Positions 1 to 10,399 are shown, counted from the first letter of the stretch. The stretch is DNA of 64,000 nt from CAYRNY01 sp964425755 (GCA_964425755.1 CAYRNY010000002.1:186001-250000), one strand, 5' to 3'. The notes: a model not told the origin generated them from the sequence alone. Translations and numbers: made by a program.

Positions 1-93
1 CATCAAGCGCCAGGGCCGCGTCGTGACGCGGTGCAGGTCGTCCAGCACCTCGCGGACCCGGCTCGCGTCGCGGTATTCGGTGATGTATTTCAT
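1..93 (-). CDS. hypD: Hydrogenase maturation protein HypD, N-terminal fragment
   Basis: Only the first 31 codons lie in the window; the gene runs off the left edge. The ATG at 93 opens a peptide beginning MKYITEYRD and containing TRPWRLM, which matches the conserved HypD N-terminus. HypD is the iron-sulfur protein that works with HypC to build the Fe(CN)2CO group of [NiFe]-hydrogenases (family knowledge). It begins 5 bases after the hypC stop codon, so it is almost certainly the next gene of the hyp operon. The catalytic cysteines are outside the window and cannot be checked. Confidence 0.85.
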   Translation of the reverse strand, partial: MKYITEYRDASRVREVLDDLHRVTTRPWRLM

Positions 94-98
94 GGCGC

Positions 99-368
99 TC
101 AGCTTTCCTGGGTCTCGTCCGGCGTTTCGCCGAGTTCGTCCGCCAGCATGCCGATCTCGTCGAGCAGCGCGAGCGTCTCCTGGGCTTCTTTTTCGTCGAT
201 GATGTTGAGCGCGAAGCCGACGTGCACGATTGTGTAGTCGCCGACCTGGGCATCGGGGATGTACGCGAGACAGGTCTCGCGCACCACGCCGCCAAAGTCA
301 ACCTTGCCCATTTGCAGGCCGTCTTTTTCGTAGATGTCAATGATCTTGCCGGGGATACCGAGGCACAT
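99..368 (-). CDS. hypC: Hydrogenase assembly chaperone HypC
   Basis: This 89-residue protein begins MCLGIPGKI, the HypC/HypG/HupF signature in which Cys2 becomes the N-terminal residue used to bind HypD and the iron precursor. The following beta-barrel region (residues about 10-60, with VDFGG, VGDYTIVHVGFAL and EKEAQETL) is typical of the family, as is the length. The acidic tail (residues 75-89) is the only variable part. It starts 2 bases after the hypF stop and is followed 5 bases later by hypD, so translation is likely coupled. It carries the Fe(CN)2CO moiety to the hydrogenase large-subunit precursor (family knowledge). No hydrogenase structural gene is inside the window. Confidence 0.96.
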   Translation of the reverse strand: MCLGIPGKIIDIYEKDGLQMGKVDFGGVVRETCLAYIPDAQVGDYTIVHVGFALNIIDEKEAQETLALLDEIGMLADELGETPDETQES

Positions 369-370
369 GG

Positions 371-2712
<2,342 letters not shown>

Positions 2713-2716
<4 letters not shown>

Positions 2717-3381
2717 GCGGTTGATTCGCTCCGTTCCGCGATGCGCTTGCGCAGCCACTCCAGCCAGGGGCCAAAACCGTCCCCCGTGCGGCAGGAGACC
2801 GGGAAGAATGCCAGGCCGGGGTTGAGCGCTTCTACGCCTTTGCGGAAATAGTCCACGTCGAATTCAAAATACTCGGCCACGTCCATTTTGTTGAGCAGCA
2901 GCACGTCCGCGCCTTTGAACATCGAGGGATACTTGTACGGCTTGTCGTCGCCTTCCGGCACGCTGGCGATCACGACATTGACATCGACCCCGAGGTCGAA
3001 CGCTGCCGGGCAGATCAGGTTGCCCACGTTTTCCACGATCAGCAGGTCGATCGCGTCCAGGTCCATTGACGGCAGGGCGCTGAAGACCATGTTCGCGTCC
3101 AGGTGGCACTGGCCGCCGGTGTTGATCAGCGAGACGGGGATGCCCATGCCGGACAGCTCTTCGAGATCGATCTCGACGATGTCGCCGTCCATCACGCCGA
3201 TGCGCGTCTCGTCCTTCAGCGCCTCGACCGTTTTCAGGATCACACTGGTCTTGCCACCGCCGGGCGACGCCATGAAGTTCAACGAGAAGACATCGCTCTG
3301 TGCCAGCCGCTGGCGTATCTGGTCCGCGAGCAGGTCGTTTTCGTTCAGGATTTTTTTGACGACGGGAATGTTCTTGGTCAT
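2713..3381 (-). CDS. hypB: Hydrogenase nickel-incorporation GTPase HypB
   Basis: This 222-residue SIMIBI-class GTPase supplies nickel to the hydrogenase large subunit together with HypA (family knowledge). Visible motifs are the P-loop MASPGGGKTS (about residues 37-46), the dimer-interface metal site GGQCH, the ENVGNLICP motif and the guanine-specificity motif LNKMD. It has no N-terminal CxxCGC high-affinity nickel site and no histidine-rich stretch, so nickel storage is not expected here. A GAGGA ribosome-binding site lies upstream of the ATG at 3381. Its stop codon overlaps the hypF GTG start. It is the second gene of the hyp operon, 78 bases after hypA. Confidence 0.96.
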
Positions 3382-3459
3382 GTTACGAGTGTCCTCGGTT
3401 GGTTAGGTCGGTGAGCAGGCGCGCGGTGCCGTGTCGCTGCGCCGTATGCTGTTGCTAGC

Positions 3460-3837
3460 TTATCCGGTTTCTTTAGTTTGTTGCGTTTCTTCGGCCAGGT
3501 CGACATCAATACTCTCGATGAAGAACTCGTCGCCACCCGCCACCACGACCTTCGAGCCGCCGCAGTTCGGGCAGGTGTAGTCGTGCCGGTTCAGCGGAAA
3601 TTCGTGGCTGCAGGTGTTGCAGTGCAGCTTGGCGGGGACGCGCTCAAAGTTGAGTTGTGCGCCATGCGCGATCGTGTTCTCGCTGATCATGTCCCAGTAG
3701 AACTGCACCGAATCATCCACGATGCTGCTGAGTTCGCCGATCACCAGGTTAATCTCTTTGATGCGCACCGCCCCGGCTTCTTTGGCGTGGTGCAGCACAA
3801 TGTTCAGGATGCTTTGGGTGACGCCAAGCTCGTGCAT
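3460..3837 (-). CDS. hypA: Hydrogenase nickel metallochaperone HypA
   Basis: This 125-residue protein starts MHELG, where His2 is the nickel ligand conserved in HypA/HybF. The zinc site is visible as CNTC followed by CPNCGG about 20 residues later. The C-terminal tail after FFIESIDVD is acidic and Gln/Thr-rich and looks dispensable. It delivers nickel with HypB. It appears to be the first gene of the minus-strand hyp operon: upstream there is no minus-strand gene for about 200 bases, and a perfect-armed inverted repeat lies 61 bases before the start codon. A clear Shine-Dalgarno sequence is not obvious. Confidence 0.95.
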   Translation of the reverse strand: MHELGVTQSILNIVLHHAKEAGAVRIKEINLVIGELSSIVDDSVQFYWDMISENTIAHGAQLNFERVPAKLHCNTCSHEFPLNRHDYTCPNCGGSKVVVAGGDEFFIESIDVDLAEETQQTKETG

Positions 3838-3897
3838 CGCGGGTCCGTTTCGCTAAGCTGCCATCGAAGGCTGTTGATTTTTTCTAGATGATCGTGA

Positions 3898-3911
3898 TGT
3901 TAATTTTAACA
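3898..3911. promoter_or_regulatory. Inverted repeat upstream of hypA, possible operator
   Basis: The 14 bases read TGTTAATTTTAACA, two perfect 6-base arms around a 2-base centre. It is AT-rich in a GC-rich region and sits about 60 bases upstream of the hypA start, where a promoter or operator for the hyp operon would be expected. The arms resemble half-sites of several winged-helix or FNR-like regulators, but I cannot name the protein. Assignment as an operator is inference from position and symmetry. Confidence 0.45.
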
Positions 3912-4047
3912 CAAGCGCCCGGCCTGGATAGGTGATGTTTGTGACCCTCAGGGGGGTGCATTTGTCCCGATTTCCGGCGGTGGCACGTTGACGACGGCGG
4001 GTTAACGCTAATTTGCGCCAGCATAACAGGCATTTAACGGCGCGGGT

Positions 4048-4185
4048 TTAAAATCCCTGGTAGATCCACTGCGGCGACGTGTCGGCGGTGGCGATGACAG
4101 TCATAATCAGGATCAACGTGAGTAACAACGCGAACAGGTTTTCGCGGCTGAAGATGTGGCGCAGCAGGGTTTGCAGGTGGTGCAT
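4048..4185 (-). CDS. Small single-pass membrane protein (45 aa) coupled to acyl-AMP ligase
   Basis: An ATG at 4185 opens a 45-codon frame whose product begins MHHLQTLLRHIF, has one strongly hydrophobic segment (LFALLLTLILIMTVIATA, about residues 17-34) and ends SPQWIYQGF. The start lies 8 bases after the ligase stop codon, and that stop is embedded in a TGAGG Shine-Dalgarno-like sequence, so translational coupling is likely. Basic residues before the helix predict an N-in, C-out topology with an aromatic tail outside. I do not recognise the family. Its position suggests a membrane partner or anchor for the ligase pathway (inference). The coding call rests on the well-formed helix, the ribosome-binding site and the tight spacing. 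Confidence 0.6.
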   Translation of the reverse strand: MHHLQTLLRHIFSRENLFALLLTLILIMTVIATADTSPQWIYQGF

Positions 4186-4193
4186 GGCGGGCC

Positions 4194-5951
4194 TCACGAA
4201 CGGTTGAGCACTTCGGACAGGAACTTGTCGCGGTTGGCGGCACGCGCGATCTTACCGCTGGACGTTTTGACCAGCCAGTTCGGGCCGGTGATGTGGACGT
4301 AACGCGCCATGACGTCGGTCGCCTGGGCGACGCGCTGCCGGACCTCGCGCGTGATGGCGGCGTGCGTGGCAGGATCGCCGGTTTCCGCCTCGACGATCAC
4401 GGCGATATCCTCGGTGCCCAGGTCCTCGTTGTATACCCCGAAGGCGACCACGCGGCCCGGGTGCACGCCGGGCACGTCGTTGAGCAGGTTTTCGATGTCC
4501 TGCGGGTAGATGTTCTTGCCGCTGACGATGATCAGGTCCTTTTTGCGCCCGGTGATGTAGAGTTCGCCGTCCGCGATGTAACCGAGATCGCCGGTGAAGT
4601 ACCAGCCGTCCTGCATGGCCTGCGCGGTCTCGTCGGGCCGGTGATAGTAGCCGGAGAGCATGCAGTCGGAGCGCAGCGCGATCTCGCCCACATGCCGCGC
4701 GGGCAGGTCGCGGCGCTGGTCGTCCACGACGCGCAACGTGGTGTTGGGGATCGGCGTGCCGCAGGAAACCAGCGTCACGGTCGGGCGCGCGGAGTCCTGT
4801 GGCGCGGGCACAGCGCGGCGCTGTTCCATCAGCGTATCACGGTCGACGGTATCCAGTGTTGGGGGCCGGTCGAGCGGGCTTTGCGTCACGGCGAACGTGT
4901 TTTCGGCCATCGCGTAACACGTGTGCAAGGTGCGCGGATCGAGGCCGTGCGCGGCGTAGCGGTCGGCAAAATGTGTGTGGCTTTCGGCACGCACCGGCTC
5001 AGAGCAGTTAATAAACGCGCGCATGCTGCCAAGGTCCAGCCCATCACCGCCCAACGCCGACCGGCGAACGCGCGTCGCCATGAACGTGTAGGCGAAGTTC
5101 GGCAGCCAGCACAGCGTCGCGTTGTAGTCGTCGATGGCCCGCAGCAGGGCCAGCGGCTCGCGGACCCAGTGGAACGGCGACATCAGCACCAGCGGCACGC
5201 CCTGCACGACCGGCATGATGAACCCTGCGATCAGGCCCATGTCGTGGTACAGCGGCAGCCACGACACGATCACGTCGTCTGGCGTGAGGTCGATCGCGGC
5301 GCTGTAGGCGGCGATCTGGTTCAACACTGCCTCATGCGAGAGCATGACGCCTTTTTGCAGGCCGGTGCTGCCGGATGAATGTTGTAAGAACGCGGTATCG
5401 CCGGGTGCGGCGGTGGCACGCTGCAGGTAATGCGCGAGCGTGCCTTCCGGTTCGAGGTCGTCCACGTTGATGATCGCGCCCAGCGTGGCGATCCCTGCGA
5501 GATGCTCTTCGAGGTCCGGTTGCTGTCCGGGATAGGTGATCACGGCTTTGACTTCGGAGAGCATCACCAGTTTTCGCACGCTGTCGTAATAGCGGCGCGG
5601 GTCGAGTTTGGGCGTCAGGAACGGCATGATCGACGGGATCGCCCCCAGCAGGAGCGCGCCCCAGAACGCGTATAGCACATCCGCGCCGTGTTGCAGGACC
5701 AGCACGACGAGATCGCCCGGCTGGACGCCTGCCTTCTCCAGCGCGCGGGCGTAGTGGGCGGATTGCTCGAAAAACGTGCGATAGGTAATCGTCTGCCGAT
5801 CGTCGGGTGCGATCAACGTGACCGCGTTACCATCGGGCGCGTGCTGGACCAGGTGCGCCGCGCAGGTGATCAACGTCTGTGGACGCCGGTCCAGTTGCAC
5901 GGGGAGCGCGACTGTGGGGGTGCGATGGGGTGTGTGTGCTGTGTGTGCCAT
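4194..5951 (-). CDS. Fatty acyl-AMP ligase (FAAL-like AMP-binding enzyme)
   Basis: A 585-residue ANL-superfamily adenylating enzyme. The ATP-binding P-loop QHSSGSTGLQKGV lies near residue 190. The SWLPLYHDMGL motif is characteristic of fatty acyl-AMP ligases rather than acetyl-CoA synthetases. YTFTGDLG-type (WYFTGDLGYI) and GRKKDLII motifs follow, and the C-terminal catalytic lysine is in KTSSGKIAR (K567). FAALs activate long-chain fatty acids as acyl-adenylates and usually pass them to an acyl-carrier or polyketide protein (family knowledge); no such carrier is visible next to it. The gene is followed 8 bases later by a 45-residue membrane peptide. Upstream (5952-6247) is a 296-base divergent intergenic region shared with the plus-strand gene at 6248. 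Confidence 0.9.
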   Translation of the reverse strand: MAHTAHTPHRTPTVALPVQLDRRPQTLITCAAHLVQHAPDGNAVTLIAPDDRQTITYRTFFEQSAHYARALEKAGVQPGDLVVLVLQHGADVLYAFWGALLLGAIPSIMPFLTPKLDPRRYYDSVRKLVMLSEVKAVITYPGQQPDLEEHLAGIATLGAIINVDDLEPEGTLAHYLQRATAAPGDTAFLQHSSGSTGLQKGVMLSHEAVLNQIAAYSAAIDLTPDDVIVSWLPLYHDMGLIAGFIMPVVQGVPLVLMSPFHWVREPLALLRAIDDYNATLCWLPNFAYTFMATRVRRSALGGDGLDLGSMRAFINCSEPVRAESHTHFADRYAAHGLDPRTLHTCYAMAENTFAVTQSPLDRPPTLDTVDRDTLMEQRRAVPAPQDSARPTVTLVSCGTPIPNTTLRVVDDQRRDLPARHVGEIALRSDCMLSGYYHRPDETAQAMQDGWYFTGDLGYIADGELYITGRKKDLIIVSGKNIYPQDIENLLNDVPGVHPGRVVAFGVYNEDLGTEDIAVIVEAETGDPATHAAITREVRQRVAQATDVMARYVHITGPNWLVKTSSGKIARAANRDKFLSEVLNRS

Positions 5952-6247
5952 GCGGTTCCCGTTATGCTAGCTTATCGAAATCGCTGTGGTGCAACAGGCA
6001 TAAAACCCGGCGCGTTGATTTCAGTCATACTGCCGTACCCGGCTACGCGCCGGTCGCCTAAACTACGCTTGACGGGTGGGTGCTCACGCGAATTATATAA
6101 CCTGTTCCCCTGTCCTGACCAGCGGCGTAGCCGGTGCGTATCTTACGAAAAAGTTTAACGCAAATCTGATTAAGTCCACAGTTGAGATTTACCGAAAACC
6201 GGGTAAGCTAGTGCTCGTAGCGCCAGCTAGAAGGGGAGACACACGCG

Positions 6248-8215
6248 ATGGAACACAACACAAGCCCGCTAAGTCAGGCGAGATCGCGTGAGATATGGAA
6301 TCAAGCCCGCCGCCAAGCCTTTTGGCAGCGTATTTCCGGCACGATCGGGTTAAGCCGGCAGCCAACGACGCTGCTGTCGTTTGAGGAAGTGCAGCAGAAA
6401 CTGCGCCTGCACCAGAATGCCTATCGCGGCCTGCAGCAGGTGCCCATCGATCAGATCGTGGGGAGTGTGGGCCGATATCATGACTTCACGCGCACGTTTC
6501 TGCCGTTGGTGGAGAGCGACAGCGCCCGTTGGAAACGCGTGGCAGAACTGCAGATGGAAACGGGACTGCCACCAATTGAACTGTACAAGGTGGGCGACGC
6601 GTACTTCGTGAAAGACGGCAATCACCGCGTATCGGTTGCGCGCCAGCTGGGCATGCGCACGATCGAAGCGTACGTGTGGGAGTACCCGACACCGACCGGC
6701 GGCGTGAGCGCAAGTGTCGACGTCGACGAGTTGATCGTCAAGGAAGAGTACCGCGCGTTTCTGGACCGGACCCGGCTCGACGTGACGCGGCTAGAGAGCA
6801 ACATCAACCTGACCGAACCGGGCATGTATCCCGCGTTGGAGCTGGAGATCGAGGTTTACCGCGAGAACCTGGAACGCATCGACGCCGAACCGCGCTCTTA
6901 TGTGGAGGCAGCAGCGGCCTGGTACGATATGGTGTACTCGCTGTCGGTCGAAGTGATCCGTGAATCCGGCGTGCTTGATCTGTTCCCGGATCGTACGGAG
7001 GCCGACCTGTATGTGTGGGTATCCCGCCACCGGAAAGAGCTGTCCGAACGGTACGGCACATCGGTTTCGCTGCGTGACGCGGTGGCCCAGATCGCGGAAC
7101 AGCAGCAGCGGCCCGGACCGGTGGAGCGCGTGGTACAGTCGGCGACGCGTTTCGTGCAGAGCCTGACCGCGACCGATCACGCCGAGAAAGATACGCAAGA
7201 GTTCATCGTGCCGCCTTCGGAAAGCGAGCCGTTTGGCAAACTGATAGCAGAGTTGGGGCGGCTTGACCAATCAATGGCGTACCGGGACCAGCGTGGCGAT
7301 GACTGGAGGCGCTGGAAATCCGACCTGCGACAGAAGGTGATCGATCTGCTGAAACTGCGCTATGAACCGGCAAAGCATGTCGTGGTCGAAGAACTGCATA
7401 CCGACATGATCAGCGGGGTGGCGCGAACCAAGTTGTTGATCGAAGCAGCGGACGGGTTGATGATCCCGGCGTTTATCATGCGCCCGGTGGATATCGAAGG
7501 GCCGCTGCCGGGGCTGCTGTTTTACGCCGGGCACGGGACAATCGCCCAGACTGCGGGCATTGAGCGCAGCCCGCACCGCTCAAATGCGCTCGCGCTGGCG
7601 CAGTCGGGTTACGTGACGCTGACCTTTGAGGCGCGCGGGATGGGCGAGTTGGGGCAGGTCAGCCATGAAGCGCTGGACTATGTCGCGCGGCTGATGGGGC
7701 GAACCTGGCTGACGATGGTGCTGGAGGACGGCCTGCGCGCGCTGGACTACCTGCAAGCCCTGCCGGACGTGATGCCGGACCATCTCGGCGCTGCCGGTTT
7801 TGGGCTGGGCGGCGGCCTGGCGTTTTACACGGCGGCGCTGGACGAACGCGTGCGCGCGCTGGTGGTGCAGGGTTTCTACGGCGGGGGTATCGACCCGGTG
7901 ATCGTGGACGGGCACGGGTGTGACTTCATCCCCGGCTTGTGGCAGTACGCGCAACTCAGCGACGTGGCCCGGCTGATCGTGCCGCGCCCGGTGCTGTACG
8001 TGTATCCTAAAGGGCGCGCGGTGACGCATGTGGCGCGGGCGTGGTTCAACCGGTCGCGCCCGGCCTACGAAGTGTTTCGCTGCCCCGACCGCACGAACTT
8101 TGTGGAGATGGAAGACGGTATGCGCTTCTACCGCGTGGTGACGCGTAACTGGTTTGACCGCTGGCTGGCGGAAGAGCCGGACTCCAGCGTCTTGCTGTGG
8201 GCGCCGCGCGAATGA
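6248..8215 (+). CDS. ParB-like/DUF4032-type domain fused to catalytically degenerate alpha/beta hydrolase
   Basis: The 655-residue protein has two parts. Residues about 60-150 resemble a ParB/Srx-type nucleotide-binding fold, with LPPIELYKVGDAYFVKDGNHR (DGNHR at 123-127) followed by an Ala/Arg helix. A helical middle runs to about 330. Residues about 375-655 are an alpha/beta hydrolase of the acetyl-xylan-esterase or dienelactone-hydrolase type (YAGHG, EARGMGELG, PRPVLYVYP). The nucleophile elbow reads GFGLGG at 517-522, so the usual Ser is Gly519, and the expected catalytic His near the C-terminus (normally HNF) reads TNF. The hydrolase is therefore probably non-catalytic. AGAAGGGGAG precedes the ATG. 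I do not know a function; a binding or sensing role is inference. Confidence 0.75.
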   Translation: MEHNTSPLSQARSREIWNQARRQAFWQRISGTIGLSRQPTTLLSFEEVQQKLRLHQNAYRGLQQVPIDQIVGSVGRYHDFTRTFLPLVESDSARWKRVAELQMETGLPPIELYKVGDAYFVKDGNHRVSVARQLGMRTIEAYVWEYPTPTGGVSASVDVDELIVKEEYRAFLDRTRLDVTRLESNINLTEPGMYPALELEIEVYRENLERIDAEPRSYVEAAAAWYDMVYSLSVEVIRESGVLDLFPDRTEADLYVWVSRHRKELSERYGTSVSLRDAVAQIAEQQQRPGPVERVVQSATRFVQSLTATDHAEKDTQEFIVPPSESEPFGKLIAELGRLDQSMAYRDQRGDDWRRWKSDLRQKVIDLLKLRYEPAKHVVVEELHTDMISGVARTKLLIEAADGLMIPAFIMRPVDIEGPLPGLLFYAGHGTIAQTAGIERSPHRSNALALAQSGYVTLTFEARGMGELGQVSHEALDYVARLMGRTWLTMVLEDGLRALDYLQALPDVMPDHLGAAGFGLGGGLAFYTAALDERVRALVVQGFYGGGIDPVIVDGHGCDFIPGLWQYAQLSDVARLIVPRPVLYVYPKGRAVTHVARAWFNRSRPAYEVFRCPDRTNFVEMEDGMRFYRVVTRNWFDRWLAEEPDSSVLLWAPRE

Positions 8216-8308
8216 TTGCGCGCCTGCCCGGCGGAACACACATCCGGTGGTGACACGCACCGGGTACGTGCTTTTATGCGGGGTGATCGAACCGGTGGAG
8301 CGTGACTG

Positions 8309-8593
8309 TCACAAGGAGACGAACTGCCCGGTAGCCAGCACGAAGATCGTGGCGGCGTGCTCAGCGTCGCCCTCGGGGGTGGGGCAGTGAGTGCGGATCA
8401 AGTCCAGCGCGTGTTCGACGCGGCTTTCTGACACGCCGACAAGCAGCGTGGTGCTGTCGTGGCGCAGAAAACCGCCCAGACTGCTGAATTCGGTTACGCG
8501 AAACCCCGCGTCGAGCAGGTGGGGGGTCAGCTTCTTGGCGCGGTTGCCGCGCACGATGACGATCAGGAGCTTGGTGGGCGGGTTTGGTTTCAT
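8309..8593 (-). CDS. PII-like cyclic-di-AMP receptor family protein, divergent copy
   Basis: A 94-residue protein of the DarA/PstA (CdAMP receptor) family: KLLIVIVRGNRAKKL, then GFRVTEFSSLGGFL, then STTLLVGVSESRVEHALDLIRTHC. The fold is a PII-like trimer with ligand sites between subunits (family knowledge). Compared with the adjacent paralogue, the GNTT motif near the ligand site reads DSTT here and the central loop is short, so ligand binding may differ. Its ATG overlaps the TGA of the upstream paralogue (ATGA, 8590-8593), so the two are translated from one message and may form mixed assemblies (inference). Below it, 8216-8308 contains nothing recognisable. Confidence 0.8.
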   Translation of the reverse strand: MKPNPPTKLLIVIVRGNRAKKLTPHLLDAGFRVTEFSSLGGFLRHDSTTLLVGVSESRVEHALDLIRTHCPTPEGDAEHAATIFVLATGQFVSL

Positions 8594-8916
8594 GTTTGTT
8601 CGAAATGTTCCACGTCCAGCACGAACACGGTCGCGCCCCCGACTTCGACTTCAACGAATGCCCCCATCATCGCCGCCGACTCGACGATATTCGGGCCGGC
8701 GGGGATCAGGCGCGTGCGACGTTCGCATGTCTGCCTGAAAACCGCGATCACGTCATCAACCGCGTCATCGTCCACGCCGCTGAGCAGCGTTGTATTGCCG
8801 ACACTGAAGAATCCCCCAGTGCTGGCAACACGAGTCACGCGGAAGCCCGCCTCGTTGAGCGCCTTGATCGTATCGTCAGCGTCCTGATCCTGGACTACGG
8901 CTATAATCAGCTTCAT
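8590..8916 (-). CDS. darA: PII-like cyclic-di-AMP receptor, DarA/PstA type
   Basis: From the ATG at 8916 the product has 108 residues and reads MKLIIAVVQDQDADD, GFRVTRVASTGGFF and GNTTLLSGVDDDAVDD, very close to the DarA/PstA consensus including the GNTT and GGF motifs. The family binds cyclic-di-AMP in a PII-like trimer (family knowledge); the downstream target is unknown. The reading frame stays open upstream to about 10263, but that part is antisense to the REC-kinase gene and is not coding; homology begins exactly at MKLIIAVVQ. An AT-rich stretch with TATAGT on the minus strand lies just upstream (about 8950). It overlaps the next paralogue by 4 bases. Confidence 0.88.
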   Translation of the reverse strand: MKLIIAVVQDQDADDTIKALNEAGFRVTRVASTGGFFSVGNTTLLSGVDDDAVDDVIAVFRQTCERRTRLIPAGPNIVESAAMMGAFVEVEVGGATVFVLDVEHFEQT

Positions 8917-9061
8917 CAGGTTTAGCGATCCTCCCCCTTCGATCTGCACTATAGCATAGAAACGATAATAACTGAAATGATACATTTTTAACAAACCGCC
9001 GCTCGGTTGGCGCGCAGTGGCGGGTACTGTTAAGGGTTCGTTTGAGTCCGGTGTATGTGCT

Positions 9062-9089
9062 TTGTCGGTTAAATAGGTTAATGTATAAT
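9062..9089 (+). promoter_or_regulatory. Sigma-70-like promoter for the REC-kinase gene
   Basis: TTGTCG at 9062-9067 and a perfect TATAAT at 9084-9089 are separated by 16 bases, in an AT-rich patch of an otherwise GC-rich window. The predicted start is about 70 bases before the GTG/ATG region of the downstream gene at 9169. Prediction from sequence only. Confidence 0.6.
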
Positions 9090-9168
9090 GAACTAAGTGT
9101 TGAATTTGGTCATGGGAAGCGCGTGGTGGGTTAATGGTGGAGCGTGATGTAGTAGATGTGGGGGAGTA

Positions 9169-10347
9169 ATGGTAGCGGGCACCCGTAACAATGGTGGTAA
9201 CGGAGCGCGGAGCGCGATACAGGACGCCACAATCCTGGTCGTGGATGATAACGTCGCGTTGCTGCGCAGTATCGAGCAGTTGCTTTGCCTGGAAGGTTAC
9301 ACCGTGTGGCTGGCGCGGCACGGCAGCGAAGGGTTGGAGCAACTTGAAGCAGCGACTGGCATGCCCGATCTCATCATCAGCGATATCGCCATGCCGGTAA
9401 TGGATGGATTTGAATTCTACCAGGCCGTGCGTGAGCGCAACGAGTGGATACGCATCCCGTTTGTGTTCCTGACGGCGCGCGACCAGATCGGGGACCTGCA
9501 GACCGGCTATGCACTGGGGGCCGATGACTACCTGATCAAGCCGCTGGATCAGGATCGCTTGCTGATGATCGTGCGCAGCAAGATCGAGCGCTCGCGGGAG
9601 TTGATGCGCTACATTGATTTGCAGCGGCAGGCGCTGGCGACGGTGCAACGCGAGCTGTCGCTGATGGTGGCACACGAATTGCGTACGCCGCTGGTGTCGA
9701 TCACGATGGTGTCGGACATGCTCGCGCGCGAATTCGAACAACTGGACGCCCTCCAGGTGCACGATATGCTGGATATGATGCGCTCCGGCAGCGTGCGCAT
9801 GCAGCGCCTCGTTGAGCAGATGGTGCTTTACGTGCAGTTGCAGTCCGGCGGGTTGGAGGATGATGTCCGCAAACTGGCGCAGCGCGTCACGATTGATGAA
9901 CTGCTGCAGTCGGCGCTGCGCAAGGCCCGCCAGTGGGACTATCGCGGGCGTGAGGTGGCGGTTGACCTCACCTGCGACACACCTGGTGTCACGGTCGAGG
10001 TGGAGCGTATGGCGCTGAGCCACGCGATCGCTGAAGTGCTGTACAACGCGATGATGTTCGCGCGGCCCGGCACCGCGATCACGCTGCGGCAGCACTGCGA
10101 GAGAGACGTACTGCAGGTGCTCGTCGCTGACGAGGGTCTGGGCATCCCGCAAGAGCAGCAGGCACGTGTTTTTGAGCCGTTTTACCAGGTTGACCGCGCG
10201 CAGTTTGAACAGCAAGGCATTGGGATCGGGCTGACGCTGGCTCGCCGTATCGTCGAGGCGCACGGTGGCGGCGTGACGCTCGACGCAGAGCCGGGCCAGG
10301 GCACGCGGGTGACGTTGCGAATGCCGGTGATCGTTGGCGCGGTGTAG
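9169..10347 (+). CDS. Response-regulator/histidine-kinase hybrid (REC-HisKA-HATPase)
   Basis: A 392-residue soluble signalling protein. The receiver domain (about residues 20-135) has VVDDN, phospho-acceptor D72 in SDIAMPVMDG, LTAR and the IKPLD lysine. A short linker leads to a HisKA domain with H169 in VAHELRTPL. The ATPase domain follows, with a YNAMMFA-type N box, DEGLGIP (G1 box), EPFYQV (F box) and GIGIGLTLARRIVEAHGG (G2 box). No membrane segment or signal peptide is present, so input must come through the receiver from another kinase. No partner is encoded next to it; the neighbours across the divergent intergenic region are the two cyclic-di-AMP receptor genes. A strong hairpin follows at 10400. 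Confidence 0.92.
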   Translation: MVAGTRNNGGNGARSAIQDATILVVDDNVALLRSIEQLLCLEGYTVWLARHGSEGLEQLEAATGMPDLIISDIAMPVMDGFEFYQAVRERNEWIRIPFVFLTARDQIGDLQTGYALGADDYLIKPLDQDRLLMIVRSKIERSRELMRYIDLQRQALATVQRELSLMVAHELRTPLVSITMVSDMLAREFEQLDALQVHDMLDMMRSGSVRMQRLVEQMVLYVQLQSGGLEDDVRKLAQRVTIDELLQSALRKARQWDYRGREVAVDLTCDTPGVTVEVERMALSHAIAEVLYNAMMFARPGTAITLRQHCERDVLQVLVADEGLGIPQEQQARVFEPFYQVDRAQFEQQGIGIGLTLARRIVEAHGGGVTLDAEPGQGTRVTLRMPVIVGAV

Positions 10348-10399
10348 GCTTCGGTAGTGTGCCGGCTGGGCGGCACGCCGGATTGCCGTAAGTGGATTG

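Noticed and set aside
2717..2758. hypF start at ATG 2758
   Set aside because: It would overlap hypB by 46 bases and add residues not found in HypF. GTG 2716 gives a GTGA overlap and a normal N-terminus.
4034..4243. 69-codon minus-strand frame overlapping the end of the ligase gene
   Set aside because: Another frame of the same strand gives a well-formed membrane peptide with a ribosome-binding site. The 69-codon product is Pro/His/Arg-rich without features.
8917..10263. N-terminal extension of the cyclic-di-AMP receptor reading frame to 557 residues
   Set aside because: It is exactly antisense to the REC-histidine kinase gene, whose domains are unmistakable. Family similarity starts at MKLIIAVVQ (8916).
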